Assembly (NCBI GenBank): GCA_021793375.1 | Contig: JAJYSY010000008.1 | Location: forward strand, 1 to 64,000 | DNA: 64,000 nucleotides | Direction: 5' to 3' | Source of the DNA: Bacteroidota bacterium | Lineage (GTDB): Bacteria > Bacteroidota > Bacteroidia > Flavobacteriales > Flavobacteriaceae | The notes under the pieces: generated by a model | Databases searched by the model: none | What the model was told of the DNA's origin: nothing | The model's input: the letters and a program-made list of their open reading frames with translations, nothing else | Translations under genes and position numbers: made by a program | Shown: one piece after another, positions 9,121 to 18,090 of the stretch | Layout: the number at the start of each line of letters is the position of its first letter | Numbering within the stretch: position 1 is the first letter of the stretch

Positions 9121-10035
9121 TTAATCTTTTCCGGCATTAAATAAGAAGTCTTTTTCTTCTTTGCTTAAGCTTTCGTAACCGTTTTTACTTATTTTATCTA
9201 AAATCTCATCGATTTTTTTCTGTTTTTCTGCTTGGTCAGATTTTGAGGTTTGCGCACTAAAAGGACCTCTTTTTCCACTTGGTTTACGTTTGTTTTTATA
9301 AACTTTTTTAAAAGGAGTAGCTTTCTTTTTCTTTGAAAAAATTCCGCTGATATTATCCATTAATTTTTCAAACCATGCTCCGATATCTCTTCCTTGAGCT
9401 AATTGAGTGGTATAAAAATATCCTAAAGCAGCTCCGCCCAAATGTGCGATATGTCCACCCGGATTTTCTACGGGAATCATCACAAAATCTTTGATGACAA
9501 AAAATGCTGCAATCCACCAAAGCTTAATGTTAAACATAAAAAACCTAAGCATCATGTGAGGAGAATAAGCTGCCACACCCACCAAAATTGCCATAACGGA
9601 AGCTGAAGCTCCCACCAGTGTGTAGTTTTTTCCATCGGCAAAAACCGGAAAGATATTATAACTCGCCAAAAAGAAAACTCCTCCTGCTATTGCTCCTAAA
9701 AAATAATAATTCAGCAAGCGTTTTGGAGAAAAAAATGTCAAGAAAAATCTTCCTGAAAAATAAAGAATAATCATATTGGACAAAATATGCCAAAAATCGG
9801 CATGCAAAAATGCATAAGAAATAATTGTCCAAGGTTTATAAATAAACTCTGATAATTGTCGGGGTAAAATCAGCCAATCTCTAATTAAATCTAACCATCC
9901 TTCAGCTTGAAAGAGAAAGCTTACCACCCGAAGTAAAATAAAAATTACAAAAACTAACACATTGATGGCGATGAGTTTTTCTGTCATCCCCGCCATATTG
10001 TATTGGTGTTGTATTTTATCTCTAAAATTCATCAA
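9121..10035 (-). CDS. Rhomboid family intramembrane serine protease (second copy)
   Basis: A 304-residue polytopic membrane protein. GASASVMAILVG carries the catalytic serine of the GxSx motif and GHIAHLGGAALGY carries the catalytic histidine. The histidine-bearing AFLHADFWHILSNM loop is also typical of rhomboids. The C-terminal 80 residues are a basic cytosolic tail (KKKKATPFKKVYKNKRKPSGKR region) ending in a helical segment. Its start overlaps the preceding rhomboid gene by four bases. Substrates are unknown. Confidence 0.9.
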   Translation of the reverse strand: MMNFRDKIQHQYNMAGMTEKLIAINVLVFVIFILLRVVSFLFQAEGWLDLIRDWLILPRQLSEFIYKPWTIISYAFLHADFWHILSNMIILYFSGRFFLTFFSPKRLLNYYFLGAIAGGVFFLASYNIFPVFADGKNYTLVGASASVMAILVGVAAYSPHMMLRFFMFNIKLWWIAAFFVIKDFVMIPVENPGGHIAHLGGAALGYFYTTQLAQGRDIGAWFEKLMDNISGIFSKKKKATPFKKVYKNKRKPSGKRGPFSAQTSKSDQAEKQKKIDEILDKISKNGYESLSKEEKDFLFNAGKD

Positions 10036-10802
10036 TTCCAGCGATTTTGATTATGTTGATTTCTTTTCCAATACCACAAAGTAATAAATCCGATAACTGC
10101 TCCGCCCACGTGTGCCCAATGTGCAGTGTTTGAAGGCCCTAATATTGCTGCTCCTGTAATTCCTGAATATACTTCAAGCACAAAATATCCTCCGATAAGG
10201 TATTTGGCTTTAATCGGAATAGGAACAAAGAACAAGTATAAAGGCAAATTGGGATAAAGCATTGCAAATCCGGCTAAAATACCAAACACAGCTCCTGATG
10301 CACCCACCATTGGCGTTAAATAAGTTCCAAACATGGCTTTCACCAAATCTCCATTTGCTTCTTCAGGAATGGGAACACTATATTCTCCTTTTTGAACCCA
10401 TTGCGAATATGCATCATCCAACAACTCGTGAATAGCTTCAGAAGACATTCCGGCGTCTGCCAAAGTTTGCACCCCCATATTATAGTTATAATAGCTGAAA
10501 ATCAGTTGTAAAGCCACTGCTCCAAATCCGGCAGAAAAGTATAAAAATAAGAATTTTTTCTGTCCTAAAGATTGTTCCATTATGCTTCCAAACATCCATA
10601 AAGCAAACATATTAAAGAAAATATGCATGGTGGAACCGTGCATAAACATATGAGAAACAATTTGCCAGATTTTAAAGTTTTCATTTAAAGGAAACCACAA
10701 TGCAAAATGCTTTATAGCTTGAACTCCTAACAATTCACTTCCTAAGAAAAATAAAACGTTAGCAATTAATAGTGTTTTTACGATTTCCGTTATTCTATCC
10801 AT
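10032..10802 (-). CDS. Rhomboid family intramembrane serine protease (first copy)
   Basis: A 256-residue rhomboid. The catalytic serine is in GASGAVFG and the catalytic histidine in AHWAHVGGAVIGF. HMFMHGSTMHIFFNMFALWMFG is the conserved loop and second membrane helix. A roughly 55-residue hydrophilic insertion precedes the active-site serine helix. It lies immediately downstream of mutL with no spacer. The two tandem rhomboids differ too much to be a recent duplication. Confidence 0.9.
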   Translation of the reverse strand: MDRITEIVKTLLIANVLFFLGSELLGVQAIKHFALWFPLNENFKIWQIVSHMFMHGSTMHIFFNMFALWMFGSIMEQSLGQKKFLFLYFSAGFGAVALQLIFSYYNYNMGVQTLADAGMSSEAIHELLDDAYSQWVQKGEYSVPIPEEANGDLVKAMFGTYLTPMVGASGAVFGILAGFAMLYPNLPLYLFFVPIPIKAKYLIGGYFVLEVYSGITGAAILGPSNTAHWAHVGGAVIGFITLWYWKRNQHNQNRWN

Positions 10803-12647
10803 TTACATAAATTTTTTGTCTAAGTCTTCTGCGTTCAATCGAATAAAAACAACTTCATTTTCCGGAGTTACTCCGGGTTCTTTACAAGCAAAAAGTCTGT
10901 TGACAATTGAATTTTGCTCCTCCGGATTTAAAACTGTTCCGCTTTTAATTGCGGTGTTTTTTGCTAATGATTCTGCTAATATTCGAGTGTGCTGATTTTC
11001 TTGCTTAGGAATATTTTGTTCTAAATCTGCTAATACTTCATCCAAAACCAAAGCTACTTCACTTTCTGAAACCATGGTGGGAATTCCACAAATTTTCACT
11101 TCTTCTTCTGTTATTTTTTCAAAATCAAATCCTATTTGCTCTAAAGAATTTTTGACTTCTTTTAGCATTTTAATTTCCGGTAAAGAAAATTTTAATACTA
11201 AAGGAAATAACAACTGCTGACTTAAGGTTGCTTCAACAGTAATGCTTTTTAAAAACTCTTCATATAAAATTCGATAATGCGCACGGTTTTGATGAATGAC
11301 CAACATTCCGCCTTTAATTGTACTGACGATATATTTTTTTTGCAACTGAAACATTCCTTGTTGCGTATCTTCAATATTTCCTGAAAATAAATCTCCGGTA
11401 ATCTCTTCGCTTTCAAATTCTATATTGGAAATTCCTGAAGAATCTTTAGGATTTAATCCTGTATAAAGACTTTCCCAATCTTTTTGTTTTGGTTTTGAAG
11501 TAGGAAAAGAAGCATGACTTCCTTTGCTAAAGCTTTCTTGCTTAAAAGGGTTAAAGTTTCTATCCACTTCTACTTTAGGCATTTCCGGGTTTTTATCTTT
11601 ATAATGATAAGGCGTATCCAAATCCGGATTATGCGAAAAATCTAAAGAAGGCGTAATATCAAACTGCCCCAAACTATGTTTTACAGCTGAGCGTAAAATG
11701 GCATAAATTGCATGTTCATCATCAAACTTTATTTCTGTTTTGGTAGGGTGAATATTGATATCTATAGATTTTGGATCTACTTCTAAAAACAAAAAATAAG
11801 CCGGGTATTTTTTGTCTTGCAACAAACCTTCATAAGCTGCATTGATTGCGTGATGTAAATATCCGCTTTTGATAAATCTATTGTTGACAAAAAAGAATTG
11901 TTCTCCTCTTGTTTTTCTGGCAAATTCAGGTTTTCCTACAAAACCTTTAATATTTACCACTTCTGTTTCTTCTTCTACGGGAACTAACTTTTCATTTGTT
12001 TTTCCGCCAAAAATCGCTACAATTCTTTGTCTTTGATTTGCTTTTGGCAATTGAAAAAGTTCATTATCATTATGATGTAAAGAAAATGTTATTTGAGGAT
12101 GAGCTAAAGCCACTCGATGAAATTCATCAATGATATGACGCATTTCTACCGCATCTGATTTTAAGAAATTTCGTCTTGCAGGAATATTAAAAAATAAGTT
12201 TTTAATGCTCACCATAGTTCCATTTGGCGTCACACAAGGTTCTTGAGAAATCACTTCACTTCCTTTCAATAAGAGATGAGTTCCTATTTCTTCATCTGCT
12301 TTTTTAGTTTTTAAATCTATGTGAGCAATCGCTGCAATAGAAGCTAATGCTTCTCCACGAAAACCTTTTGTTTTTAAGCTGAATAAATCATCTGCTACTT
12401 TTATTTTTGAAGTTGCATGTCTTTCAAAAGATAATCTGGCGTCGGTGATGCTCATTCCTATCCCGTTATCAGAAACTTGAATTAATGTTTTTCCTGCATC
12501 TTTAACCAACAAATTAATCTGCGTTGATTTTGCGTCAATCGCATTTTCCAACAGTTCTTTTACGACAGAAGCCGGTCTTTGAACCACCTCTCCTGCAGCA
12601 ATTTGGTTAGCAACATGGTCAGGTAAAAGTTGAATGATATCACTCAT
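10803..12647 (-). CDS. mutL: DNA mismatch repair protein MutL, endonuclease motifs degenerate
   Basis: A 614-residue MutL. The N-terminal GHKL ATPase is intact: HVANQIAAGEVVQRPASVVK, ELLENAIDA, DNGIGM and TKGFRGEAL. It mediates mismatch repair downstream of MutS. The C-terminal domain lacks the metal-dependent nicking motif: where DQHAx2Ex4E is expected (near residue 450) it reads HQNRAHYRILYE. The distal motifs read LAKNTAIKSG and CKEPGVTP instead of the usual cysteine-containing metal sites. Nicking is therefore probably lost or provided by another protein. It heads the minus-strand operon with the rhomboids. Confidence 0.95.
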   Translation of the reverse strand: MSDIIQLLPDHVANQIAAGEVVQRPASVVKELLENAIDAKSTQINLLVKDAGKTLIQVSDNGIGMSITDARLSFERHATSKIKVADDLFSLKTKGFRGEALASIAAIAHIDLKTKKADEEIGTHLLLKGSEVISQEPCVTPNGTMVSIKNLFFNIPARRNFLKSDAVEMRHIIDEFHRVALAHPQITFSLHHNDNELFQLPKANQRQRIVAIFGGKTNEKLVPVEEETEVVNIKGFVGKPEFARKTRGEQFFFVNNRFIKSGYLHHAINAAYEGLLQDKKYPAYFLFLEVDPKSIDINIHPTKTEIKFDDEHAIYAILRSAVKHSLGQFDITPSLDFSHNPDLDTPYHYKDKNPEMPKVEVDRNFNPFKQESFSKGSHASFPTSKPKQKDWESLYTGLNPKDSSGISNIEFESEEITGDLFSGNIEDTQQGMFQLQKKYIVSTIKGGMLVIHQNRAHYRILYEEFLKSITVEATLSQQLLFPLVLKFSLPEIKMLKEVKNSLEQIGFDFEKITEEEVKICGIPTMVSESEVALVLDEVLADLEQNIPKQENQHTRILAESLAKNTAIKSGTVLNPEEQNSIVNRLFACKEPGVTPENEVVFIRLNAEDLDKKFM

Positions 12648-12661
12648 TTAAAAAAATAAAA

Positions 12662-12958
12662 TCACAATGAAAAAATTGATAAGTCAAAATCGATAATCCA
12701 CAAAAAGATAAAAATCAATATGGCAATAATATATATTATTCTTTTATTGATTTCTCTGTTTTTTCGATTTCTACTATTTACACGCGCTTCTTTCCAATGA
12801 GCTCCAAAGTCTGTAGCATTTGGCGTATCTCGATATCTATGGAAAGTTGAAGTATCAAAATCAAAAGTTTTCTCTTCTTCTTTTCCTTTATAATATCTTG
12901 GAGTATAATTATATCTCCTATTCTCTCGTTTTTTAAATCTATGGAAAACAAGTTTCAT
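12662..12958 (-). CDS. Small single-span membrane protein of the mutL-ribH interval
   Basis: From the ATG at 12958 this encodes about 98 residues beginning MKLVFHRFKKRENRRYNYTP, with a very basic first half and one C-terminal transmembrane helix (YIIAILIFIFLWIIDF). The open frame extends 14 codons upstream, but the internal ATG gives the sequence I recall for homologues. Such proteins have sometimes been labelled riboflavin synthase subunit beta because of the ribH neighbour; nothing in the sequence supports an enzymatic role. The function is unknown. Confidence 0.65.
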   Translation of the reverse strand: MKLVFHRFKKRENRRYNYTPRYYKGKEEEKTFDFDTSTFHRYRDTPNATDFGAHWKEARVNSRNRKNREINKRIIYIIAILIFIFLWIIDFDLSIFSL

Positions 12959-13074
12959 AACAACAATTGATTTAGATTTTGGCGTAGTAATAAGTTCCAA
13001 AATTAATCAATTTTAATTGGAATAACTATTTTAATCCAATTTATCAATGTTGTTGAGATTTTTTCAGAAAGTTC

Positions 13075-13569
13075 TTATTCTGTATCTTTTCTAAGCTGTG
13101 CCATTTTGATGGCTACCACAGCAGCCTCTGCGCCTTTGTTTCCGTGTTTTCCTCCGGATCTGTCAATGGATTGTTGTTTGGTATTATCTGTTAAAACACA
13201 AAACACCACAGGAATATCTGATTGAATATTTAAGTCTTTAATTCCTTGTGTTACGCCTTCGCAAACAAAGTCAAAGTGCTTGGTTTCTCCTTGAATTACA
13301 TTTCCTATAGCAATAATAGCATCTAATTCTGTGTGGGTTTCTTGCATTTTTTTACAACCGTAAATCAATTCAAAACTCCCGGGAACATTCCAACGAATAA
13401 TGTTTTCCTCTTTTACTTGATTTTCAAAAAACACTTCCAATGCTCCTTTACACAGATTTTCTGTGATGTCTTCATTCCATTCAGAAACCACCACACCAAA
13501 CTTAAAGTCTTTTGCTTCGGGTAAACTTTCTTTATCGTATTGAGATAAGTTTTTTCCTGCAGTTGCCAT
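13075..13569 (-). CDS. ribH: 6,7-dimethyl-8-ribityllumazine synthase
   Basis: A 164-residue enzyme of riboflavin synthesis that condenses 5-amino-6-ribitylaminouracil with 3,4-dihydroxy-2-butanone 4-phosphate. Diagnostic segments are VVSEWNEDITENL, VPGSFEL, AIIAIGNVIQGETKHFDFVC (the catalytic His lies in the T-K-H-F-D stretch) and PVVFCVLTDN. Its length is normal for the icosahedral or pentameric enzyme. It lies 15 bases downstream of the TPR protein gene on the same strand. Confidence 0.95.
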   Translation of the reverse strand: MATAGKNLSQYDKESLPEAKDFKFGVVVSEWNEDITENLCKGALEVFFENQVKEENIIRWNVPGSFELIYGCKKMQETHTELDAIIAIGNVIQGETKHFDFVCEGVTQGIKDLNIQSDIPVVFCVLTDNTKQQSIDRSGGKHGNKGAEAAVVAIKMAQLRKDTE

Positions 13570-13584
13570 AGTTTCTAAGTATTT

Positions 13585-14340
13585 TTATGATTCTGCTATT
13601 CCTAAATACACCTGTGCTCTTTCTGCTTCTTTTGAATCGGGATACTCTTGTTCAATACGTTTCAATAAAGTTTTTGCTTTATCTTTTTTGTCAAGTTCAA
13701 GCGCTGTCATTCCGGCTTTTAAAAGATATTTTGGAGTTGTAAATGAATTTGTTCTGATACTTGCTGCTTCTTCATAATATTTCAAAGCATTTTCCGGTTG
13801 TTTATTTTCCATAAAAGCATCTCCGATAGCTCCTTTTGCTACAGCCGGATAAAATTCATCTTTGCTGGAGAATTTCTCTAAATGATTAACTGCTTTTTTG
13901 TATTCTCTTAATTTCAAATAGGCCATTCCGGCAGAGTAATTTGCCAAATTAGCTGCATCTGTTCCTTTATAATTATCAATAATATCAAGCAATCCATATC
14001 CTCCAGAACCATTAAGTGCTTTTAAGAAAAGCGTGTCTCTGTCCGGCCCGGCATCAACTTGCATGGCGCGATTAAAGTAATCAAGCGGTCCGCTCATTTC
14101 TTTCACCGCCTCTTCTTGTTTGGGTTGAACCACAAATCCGTCGTAAGCTAAATATCCTAAAACTCCTACAACAATGACGCCTATCACTGTAAATATTGCA
14201 TTTCTGTTTGTTGCTACCCATTCTTCAAACTTTGATGCACCAGTGTCAAGTGATCCAAAAACTTTAGCAGTTGTAGATTCTTCTTCAATTCTATCTTCTC
14301 TGCTTTTTTTCTTTCTACCGTCTTTCTTATAAGTTGCCAT
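13585..14340 (-). CDS. Tetratricopeptide repeat membrane protein (YfgM-like)
   Basis: A 251-residue protein from the ATG at 14340 (MATYKKDGRKKKSRED). It has a short basic, acidic-flanked cytosolic N-terminus, one transmembrane helix (AIFTVIGVIVVGVLGYLAY, about residues 48-68) and TPR units between residues 110 and 245. The topology resembles YfgM, a Sec-associated periplasmic chaperone partner, but the assignment is by architecture only. Two extra in-frame upstream codons containing an ATG are an alternative start. Confidence 0.75.
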   Translation of the reverse strand: MATYKKDGRKKKSREDRIEEESTTAKVFGSLDTGASKFEEWVATNRNAIFTVIGVIVVGVLGYLAYDGFVVQPKQEEAVKEMSGPLDYFNRAMQVDAGPDRDTLFLKALNGSGGYGLLDIIDNYKGTDAANLANYSAGMAYLKLREYKKAVNHLEKFSSKDEFYPAVAKGAIGDAFMENKQPENALKYYEEAASIRTNSFTTPKYLLKAGMTALELDKKDKAKTLLKRIEQEYPDSKEAERAQVYLGIAES

Positions 14341-14362
14341 ATTTTTTTGCATATTGAAGTCG

Positions 14363-14370
14363 CAAAAATA
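14363..14370 (-). promoter_or_regulatory. -7 element upstream of the TPR-ribH genes
   Basis: On the minus strand this reads TATTTTTG, a full match to TAnnTTTG, about 22 bases before the TPR protein ATG. No -33 TTG is seen at the usual spacing. Confidence 0.45.
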
Positions 14371-14656
14371 GTATATTTATTTTTATTTAAAAGTTTATTT
14401 CAACGTTTTATTTTTTATTTGCTTTATATAAACTTTAAGAGTTAATTTTAAAAGCTTAGTTTCTTTATTTCTTAAAGCTATTTTATAAGAAAATCAACTG
14501 CTTTCACCTTATCAAACATAAATTTCATTTCTAACATTAAAGATAAAAACAGCACTTTTTTTTAAGTCTTTTTACCAAAGCTTTTATGTATTTTTGAAAT
14601 TTTCAATGCTGAATTTAAAATTTTCAATTGAAAACAAATTATTTTAAAAACAGCAG
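14371..14656. other. Divergent intergenic region
   Basis: About 300 very AT-rich bases separate the divergent TPR and membrane-protein genes. On the plus strand TATTTTTG at 14589-14596 is a -7 candidate for the downstream gene. The 16-base context TTTTATGTATTTTTGA recurs upstream of recF. The repeated ATTTTCAAT motif occurs twice near 14600-14635. I see no open frame or RNA structure of note here. Confidence 0.4.
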
Positions 14657-15466
14657 ATGAATTTCAATAACATGACGAAAACACAACAAATTCTTACCAA
14701 AAAAGATAGAGAGAAGCTTTATAAACTTCATCGTCATGCACAAGTAAATATGTGGGTAGGAATAATCCTTACCAGTTTTTTAGGATATATAAGTTATCTT
14801 TTCATCCGTTTGATTTATGATGAAATTCGAAGCACACGTTATACCATAAAAGATGCTGAAATTATTGATTTAACTTTGTTGATATTGATTTTTGCTGTAC
14901 TTGCATTAATGATGGTTTGGTTTACCATATTCGCTTTTCAGCGGATGTTTTTATCTTATCGGAAAAAAGCAATTTTGTTTAAAAAAGATAAATTAAACGA
15001 TAAAAAAGAAATCATCAGAGGAAGATTAATAGGAGCAGAAAACCGCAGACAAGGATTTAATTTCATATTTGCTAATGGAGAAAGAATCTCTGTTGATTTT
15101 GGATATTTAATTTCAGGAGGATACAGCATCACCAATGCTATAATTTTAGCTCCAACTGAAATAGAAATCAGCAGACTTCCTAATTCTTCATTGAGTTTTG
15201 GTTTGAAATACCTCAATTACCAAGAGCAAAAACAAAAAATAATACAAGGAACAGAAAAACAATATGAAATTTCCGGAATGATTACTCTTGCTTTTATTTT
15301 TGAAGTAGGTTTAAGATACAAATACAAAGGAATAATTAAATTAGATCGCCCGCAAATGCTTGTGCTTGTTGGAAATCAACCTATAAAATTAGTCGCCGGA
15401 GAATTACCAAAACCGGGAATTTACACCCAACAGCGTTTAACTGAATACTCTAATATAGATCTCTGA
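14657..15466 (+). CDS. Uncharacterised two-span membrane protein
   Basis: A 269-residue protein that I do not recognise. It has a basic N-terminus (KKDREKLYKLHRHAQ), transmembrane segments at about residues 36-55 and 75-100, and a C-terminal soluble region of about 165 residues rich in beta-strand patterns with several glycine-containing turns. It stands alone with its own promoter candidate, and the downstream recF has a separate one. An alternative ATG lies five codons downstream. No catalytic motif was seen. Confidence 0.6.
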   Translation: MNFNNMTKTQQILTKKDREKLYKLHRHAQVNMWVGIILTSFLGYISYLFIRLIYDEIRSTRYTIKDAEIIDLTLLILIFAVLALMMVWFTIFAFQRMFLSYRKKAILFKKDKLNDKKEIIRGRLIGAENRRQGFNFIFANGERISVDFGYLISGGYSITNAIILAPTEIEISRLPNSSLSFGLKYLNYQEQKQKIIQGTEKQYEISGMITLAFIFEVGLRYKYKGIIKLDRPQMLVLVGNQPIKLVAGELPKPGIYTQQRLTEYSNIDL

Positions 15467-15564
15467 TTTTTAGAAATCAACCGATTTATTTTTTATCATA
15501 GAATTTTATCTTCAAATAGAGACAATACTATTTGTTTTAAGGAAGTTTTCCTCAAGATTTTATG

Positions 15565-15572
15565 TATTTTTG
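15565..15572 (+). promoter_or_regulatory. -7 element of the recF operon
   Basis: TATTTTTG matches the Bacteroidota -7 consensus and lies 39 bases upstream of the recF ATG. The TTG at 15532-15534 is too far away (30 bases) for a normal -33 element. Confidence 0.45.
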
Positions 15573-15610
15573 ACTTCCTCAAAACTTAATCTGTTTTAGT
15601 TCAACTCAAG

Positions 15611-16690
15611 ATGTATTTAAAAACATTAGCTTTAATCAATTATAAGAATTTTGAAAATCAAAAGTTTGATTTTGATCCAAAAATCAATTGTTTAGTTGGC
15701 GAAAACGGAGTTGGAAAAACCAATGTTTTAGACAGTATTTATCATTTAGCTTACGGAAAAAGTTATTTCAATCCCATCAACAAACAAAACATCAATCATC
15801 AAGCAGATTTTTTTGTGATTGACGGTATGTTTTCCAAAGGAGAAAAACCCGAACAAGTTGTAGTAAGCGTAAAGAAAAATCAGAAAAAAATCATCAAGAG
15901 AAATGGAAAAGCTTACGATCGATTAAGAGAACATATTGGTTTAATTCCGGTGGTAATTATTTCTCCTGCTGATCGAGATTTAATCACAGAAGGCAGCAGC
16001 AACCGCAGAAAATTCATGGATGGAATTATTTCGCAAAGCAATCCCGATTATCTGCAAGCACTTTTAAGATATAACAAAGCGCTTTCGCAAAGAAATGCTT
16101 TATTAAAATATTTTGCAGCAAATCAAACTTTCAACAGAGATAATTTAGAAATTTATAACGCTGAAATGTTTTCCAGTGGAGCAATCATCCACCGCGAACG
16201 AAAAGAATTTATAAAAGCCTTCACTCCTATATTTAAAAAGCGTTATGCAGATATCAGCAATGATAAAGAAGAAGTAAATCTGGTTTATAAAAGTCAACTT
16301 TTTGACACAGAATGGAAAGTTCTTTTTGAAGAGAATTTACAAAAAGATATGATTTTGCAATATTCAGGAAAAGGAGTCCACAGAGATGATTTATCTTTAA
16401 AAATAAAAGATTTTCCGGTAAAAAAATATGGTTCTCAAGGACAGCAAAAAACATTTCTTATTGCTTTAAAATTAGCACAATACGATTTCATCAAAGAAGA
16501 ATTAAGCACCAAACCCATTCTTTTGTTAGATGATATTTTTGATAAATTAGACGAAAAAAGAGTTGCACAACTCATCGCTTTGGTAACCAAAGATGATTTA
16601 GGACAGATTTTTATTAGTGATACTCACAAAGAACGAACAGAAAATGTTGTAAAAGCAAGTTCTGATTCTTATAATATGATAAATTTATAA
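15611..16690 (+). CDS. recF: DNA replication and repair protein RecF
   Basis: A 359-residue SMC-like ATPase that helps load RecA at gaps with RecO and RecR. The N-terminus [17 protein letters not shown] precedes Walker [10 protein letters not shown] (about residue 31). [16 protein letters not shown] is the ABC-type signature and [12 protein letters not shown] is Walker B with D-loop. The length is normal. A lipoprotein gene begins two bases after its stop, and a DUF721 gene follows, so the three are likely one transcript. Confidence 0.95.
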   Translation: MYLKTLALINYKNFENQKFDFDPKINCLVGENGVGKTNVLDSIYHLAYGKSYFNPINKQNINHQADFFVIDGMFSKGEKPEQVVVSVKKNQKKIIKRNGKAYDRLREHIGLIPVVIISPADRDLITEGSSNRRKFMDGIISQSNPDYLQALLRYNKALSQRNALLKYFAANQTFNRDNLEIYNAEMFSSGAIIHRERKEFIKAFTPIFKKRYADISNDKEEVNLVYKSQLFDTEWKVLFEENLQKDMILQYSGKGVHRDDLSLKIKDFPVKKYGSQGQQKTFLIALKLAQYDFIKEELSTKPILLLDDIFDKLDEKRVAQLIALVTKDDLGQIFISDTHKERTENVVKASSDSYNMINL

Positions 16691-16692
16691 TC

Positions 16693-17154
16693 ATGAAAAA
16701 GAAAATACTTTTTAGCGGATTAATTTTAATTGCTTTTTTATCTTTCAGTTGTAAAGATAATACACAAAACCTCAGCGATGAAGATATTGTTGAAAACCTC
16801 AACGGATATTGGAAAATCGATAAAGTGGAACGAGCTGAATTTAACGATATCAGAGAATATAAATTCAGCACTTATGCAGAATATATTGAAGTGGATTCTA
16901 ATTTAGAAGGGTTTAGAATTAAACTACAACCTCAATTAGACAGCACTTTTAAAAAATCTTCAAATCCGGAGAACTTAGTGATTAAAAAAGAAAACGACAG
17001 TTTGCACATGCATTACGAAACTCCTTTGGATGAATGGAAAGAAACTTTAATTTCTTTAGATAAAGATGAGTTTTCTGTAGAAAATGAAAGAGGTTTTGTT
17101 TATACTTATAAAAGATTTGAAAGCTTAAAAAAAGAATTGGAAGCACATGAATAA
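16693..17154 (+). CDS. Small lipocalin-like lipoprotein
   Basis: A 153-residue predicted lipoprotein: the signal peptide ends in a lipobox (LSFSC, Cys19), followed by an acidic linker and LNGYWKIDKVE, an opening typical of lipocalin-like domains in Bacteroidota. The rest alternates short strands and turns. The function is unknown. It sits between recF and the DUF721 gene and overlaps the latter by 8 bases. Confidence 0.7.
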   Translation: MKKKILFSGLILIAFLSFSCKDNTQNLSDEDIVENLNGYWKIDKVERAEFNDIREYKFSTYAEYIEVDSNLEGFRIKLQPQLDSTFKKSSNPENLVIKKENDSLHMHYETPLDEWKETLISLDKDEFSVENERGFVYTYKRFESLKKELEAHE

Positions 17155-17446
17155 AGATAAAAAAGAACTGCAAACTATTGGCGATCTTCTTCAGAATTTT
17201 GTAAAAGACAATCGGCGTTTAGAACATGGATTAAACGAGCTGAATATTCAAGAAGTATGGAATTCAGAAATGGGACCGGCAATAAAAAAATATACTACCA
17301 ATATTAAATTAAGCAGAGAAACTTTATATGTGCAATTAAATAATTCTGTTTTAAGGGAAGAGTTGAGTTATGGAAAACCAAAAATCATTAAAATGCTCAA
17401 CGAAGCTCTAAAAAAAGATTTGATTAAAAAATTAGTTTTGAGATAA
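17147..17446 (+). CDS. DUF721 (DciA-like) family protein
   Basis: A 99-residue DUF721 protein with the conserved core IQEVWNSEMGPAIKKYTTNIKL, LYVQLNNSVLREELSYGKPKI and a C-terminal IKKLVLR. DUF721 includes DciA, a loader of the replicative helicase DnaB in many bacteria. Its position beside recF is consistent with a replication role, but that is inference. The start overlaps the lipoprotein gene end. Confidence 0.85.
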   Translation: MNKDKKELQTIGDLLQNFVKDNRRLEHGLNELNIQEVWNSEMGPAIKKYTTNIKLSRETLYVQLNNSVLREELSYGKPKIIKMLNEALKKDLIKKLVLR

Positions 17447-17476
17447 ACTGATTTTTTCTGGTTTCATCATAAAAAC

Positions 17477-17510
17477 AAAAGCCCGGATAAAAATTTATCC
17501 AGGCTTTTTT
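17477..17510. terminator. Bidirectional terminator between the DUF721 gene and ndk
   Basis: AAAAGCC-C-GGATAAA pairs with TTTATCC-A-GGCTTTT, with one C-A mismatch and a short loop, and is followed by a T run on both strands. It lies between convergent genes. Confidence 0.85.
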
Positions 17511-17533
17511 AATTTCTTTTCTAAATTAATTTC

Positions 17534-17953
17534 TTAGAATACATTCTTTTGGGCAAAATGAAAACTTCCTTCAATTGCAGCGTTTTCATCACTATCACTT
17601 CCGTGAATAGCATTTTCTCCAATAGAAGCTGCATATTTTTTACGGATAGTTCCCTCTGCTGCTTCTTCAGGATTGGTTGCTCCAATTAAAGCTCTGAAGT
17701 CTTCTACAGCATTATCTTTTTCTAAGATTGCCGCCACAATTGGACCACGAGTCATATACTCTACTAATTCTCCAAAAAATGGACGTTCTTTATGGATTGC
17801 ATAAAATTGTTCTGCTTCCATTTTAGACATTTGCGTCATTTTCATCGCAACAATACGAAATCCTGATGCAGTAATCTGATCTAAAATCGCACCGATATGT
17901 CCTTTCTCTACCGCGTCGGGCTTGAGCATTGTAAAGGTTTTATTTCCTGCCAT
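17534..17953 (-). CDS. ndk: Nucleoside diphosphate kinase
   Basis: A 139-residue cytosolic enzyme that transfers gamma phosphate between NTPs and NDPs. [12 protein letters not shown] is the N-terminal motif and [12 protein letters not shown] carries the phospho-accepting histidine. The ATG at 17953 gives the normal N-terminus MAGNKTFTM; the longer open frame adds 12 codons that would overlap the promoter and is rejected. The length is standard. Confidence 0.96.
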   Translation of the reverse strand: MAGNKTFTMLKPDAVEKGHIGAILDQITASGFRIVAMKMTQMSKMEAEQFYAIHKERPFFGELVEYMTRGPIVAAILEKDNAVEDFRALIGATNPEEAAEGTIRKKYAASIGENAIHGSDSDENAAIEGSFHFAQKNVF

Positions 17954-17976
17954 GCTTAATAATTTTATATTTTCGG

Positions 17977-17984
17977 CAAATGTA
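17977..17984 (-). promoter_or_regulatory. -7 element of ndk
   Basis: The minus strand reads TACATTTG, matching TAnnTTTG, 23 bases upstream of the ndk ATG at 17953. This supports the shorter start. Confidence 0.5.
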
Positions 17985-18052
17985 AACATTTATATATACA
18001 ATCCGAACTTTTATTTATCTTGCTTGCTTTTTAGTTATATTTTTTTTGCATT

Positions 18053-18084
18053 TTGCAAACTCAAAAATATTAATTGTATCTTCG
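18053..18084 (+). promoter_or_regulatory. Promoter of the nrnA-gldI operon
   Basis: TTG (18053-18055), a 21-base spacer and TATCTTCG (18077-18084) fit the Bacteroidota -33/-7 architecture. The ATG begins only 6 bases after the -7 element, implying an extremely short or absent leader. Confidence 0.6.
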
Positions 18085-18090
18085 CACATC

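Noticed and set aside
12662-13000. Riboflavin synthase beta subunit annotation for the small protein beside ribH
   Set aside because: The protein is a basic single-span membrane protein; the true lumazine synthase is the next gene.
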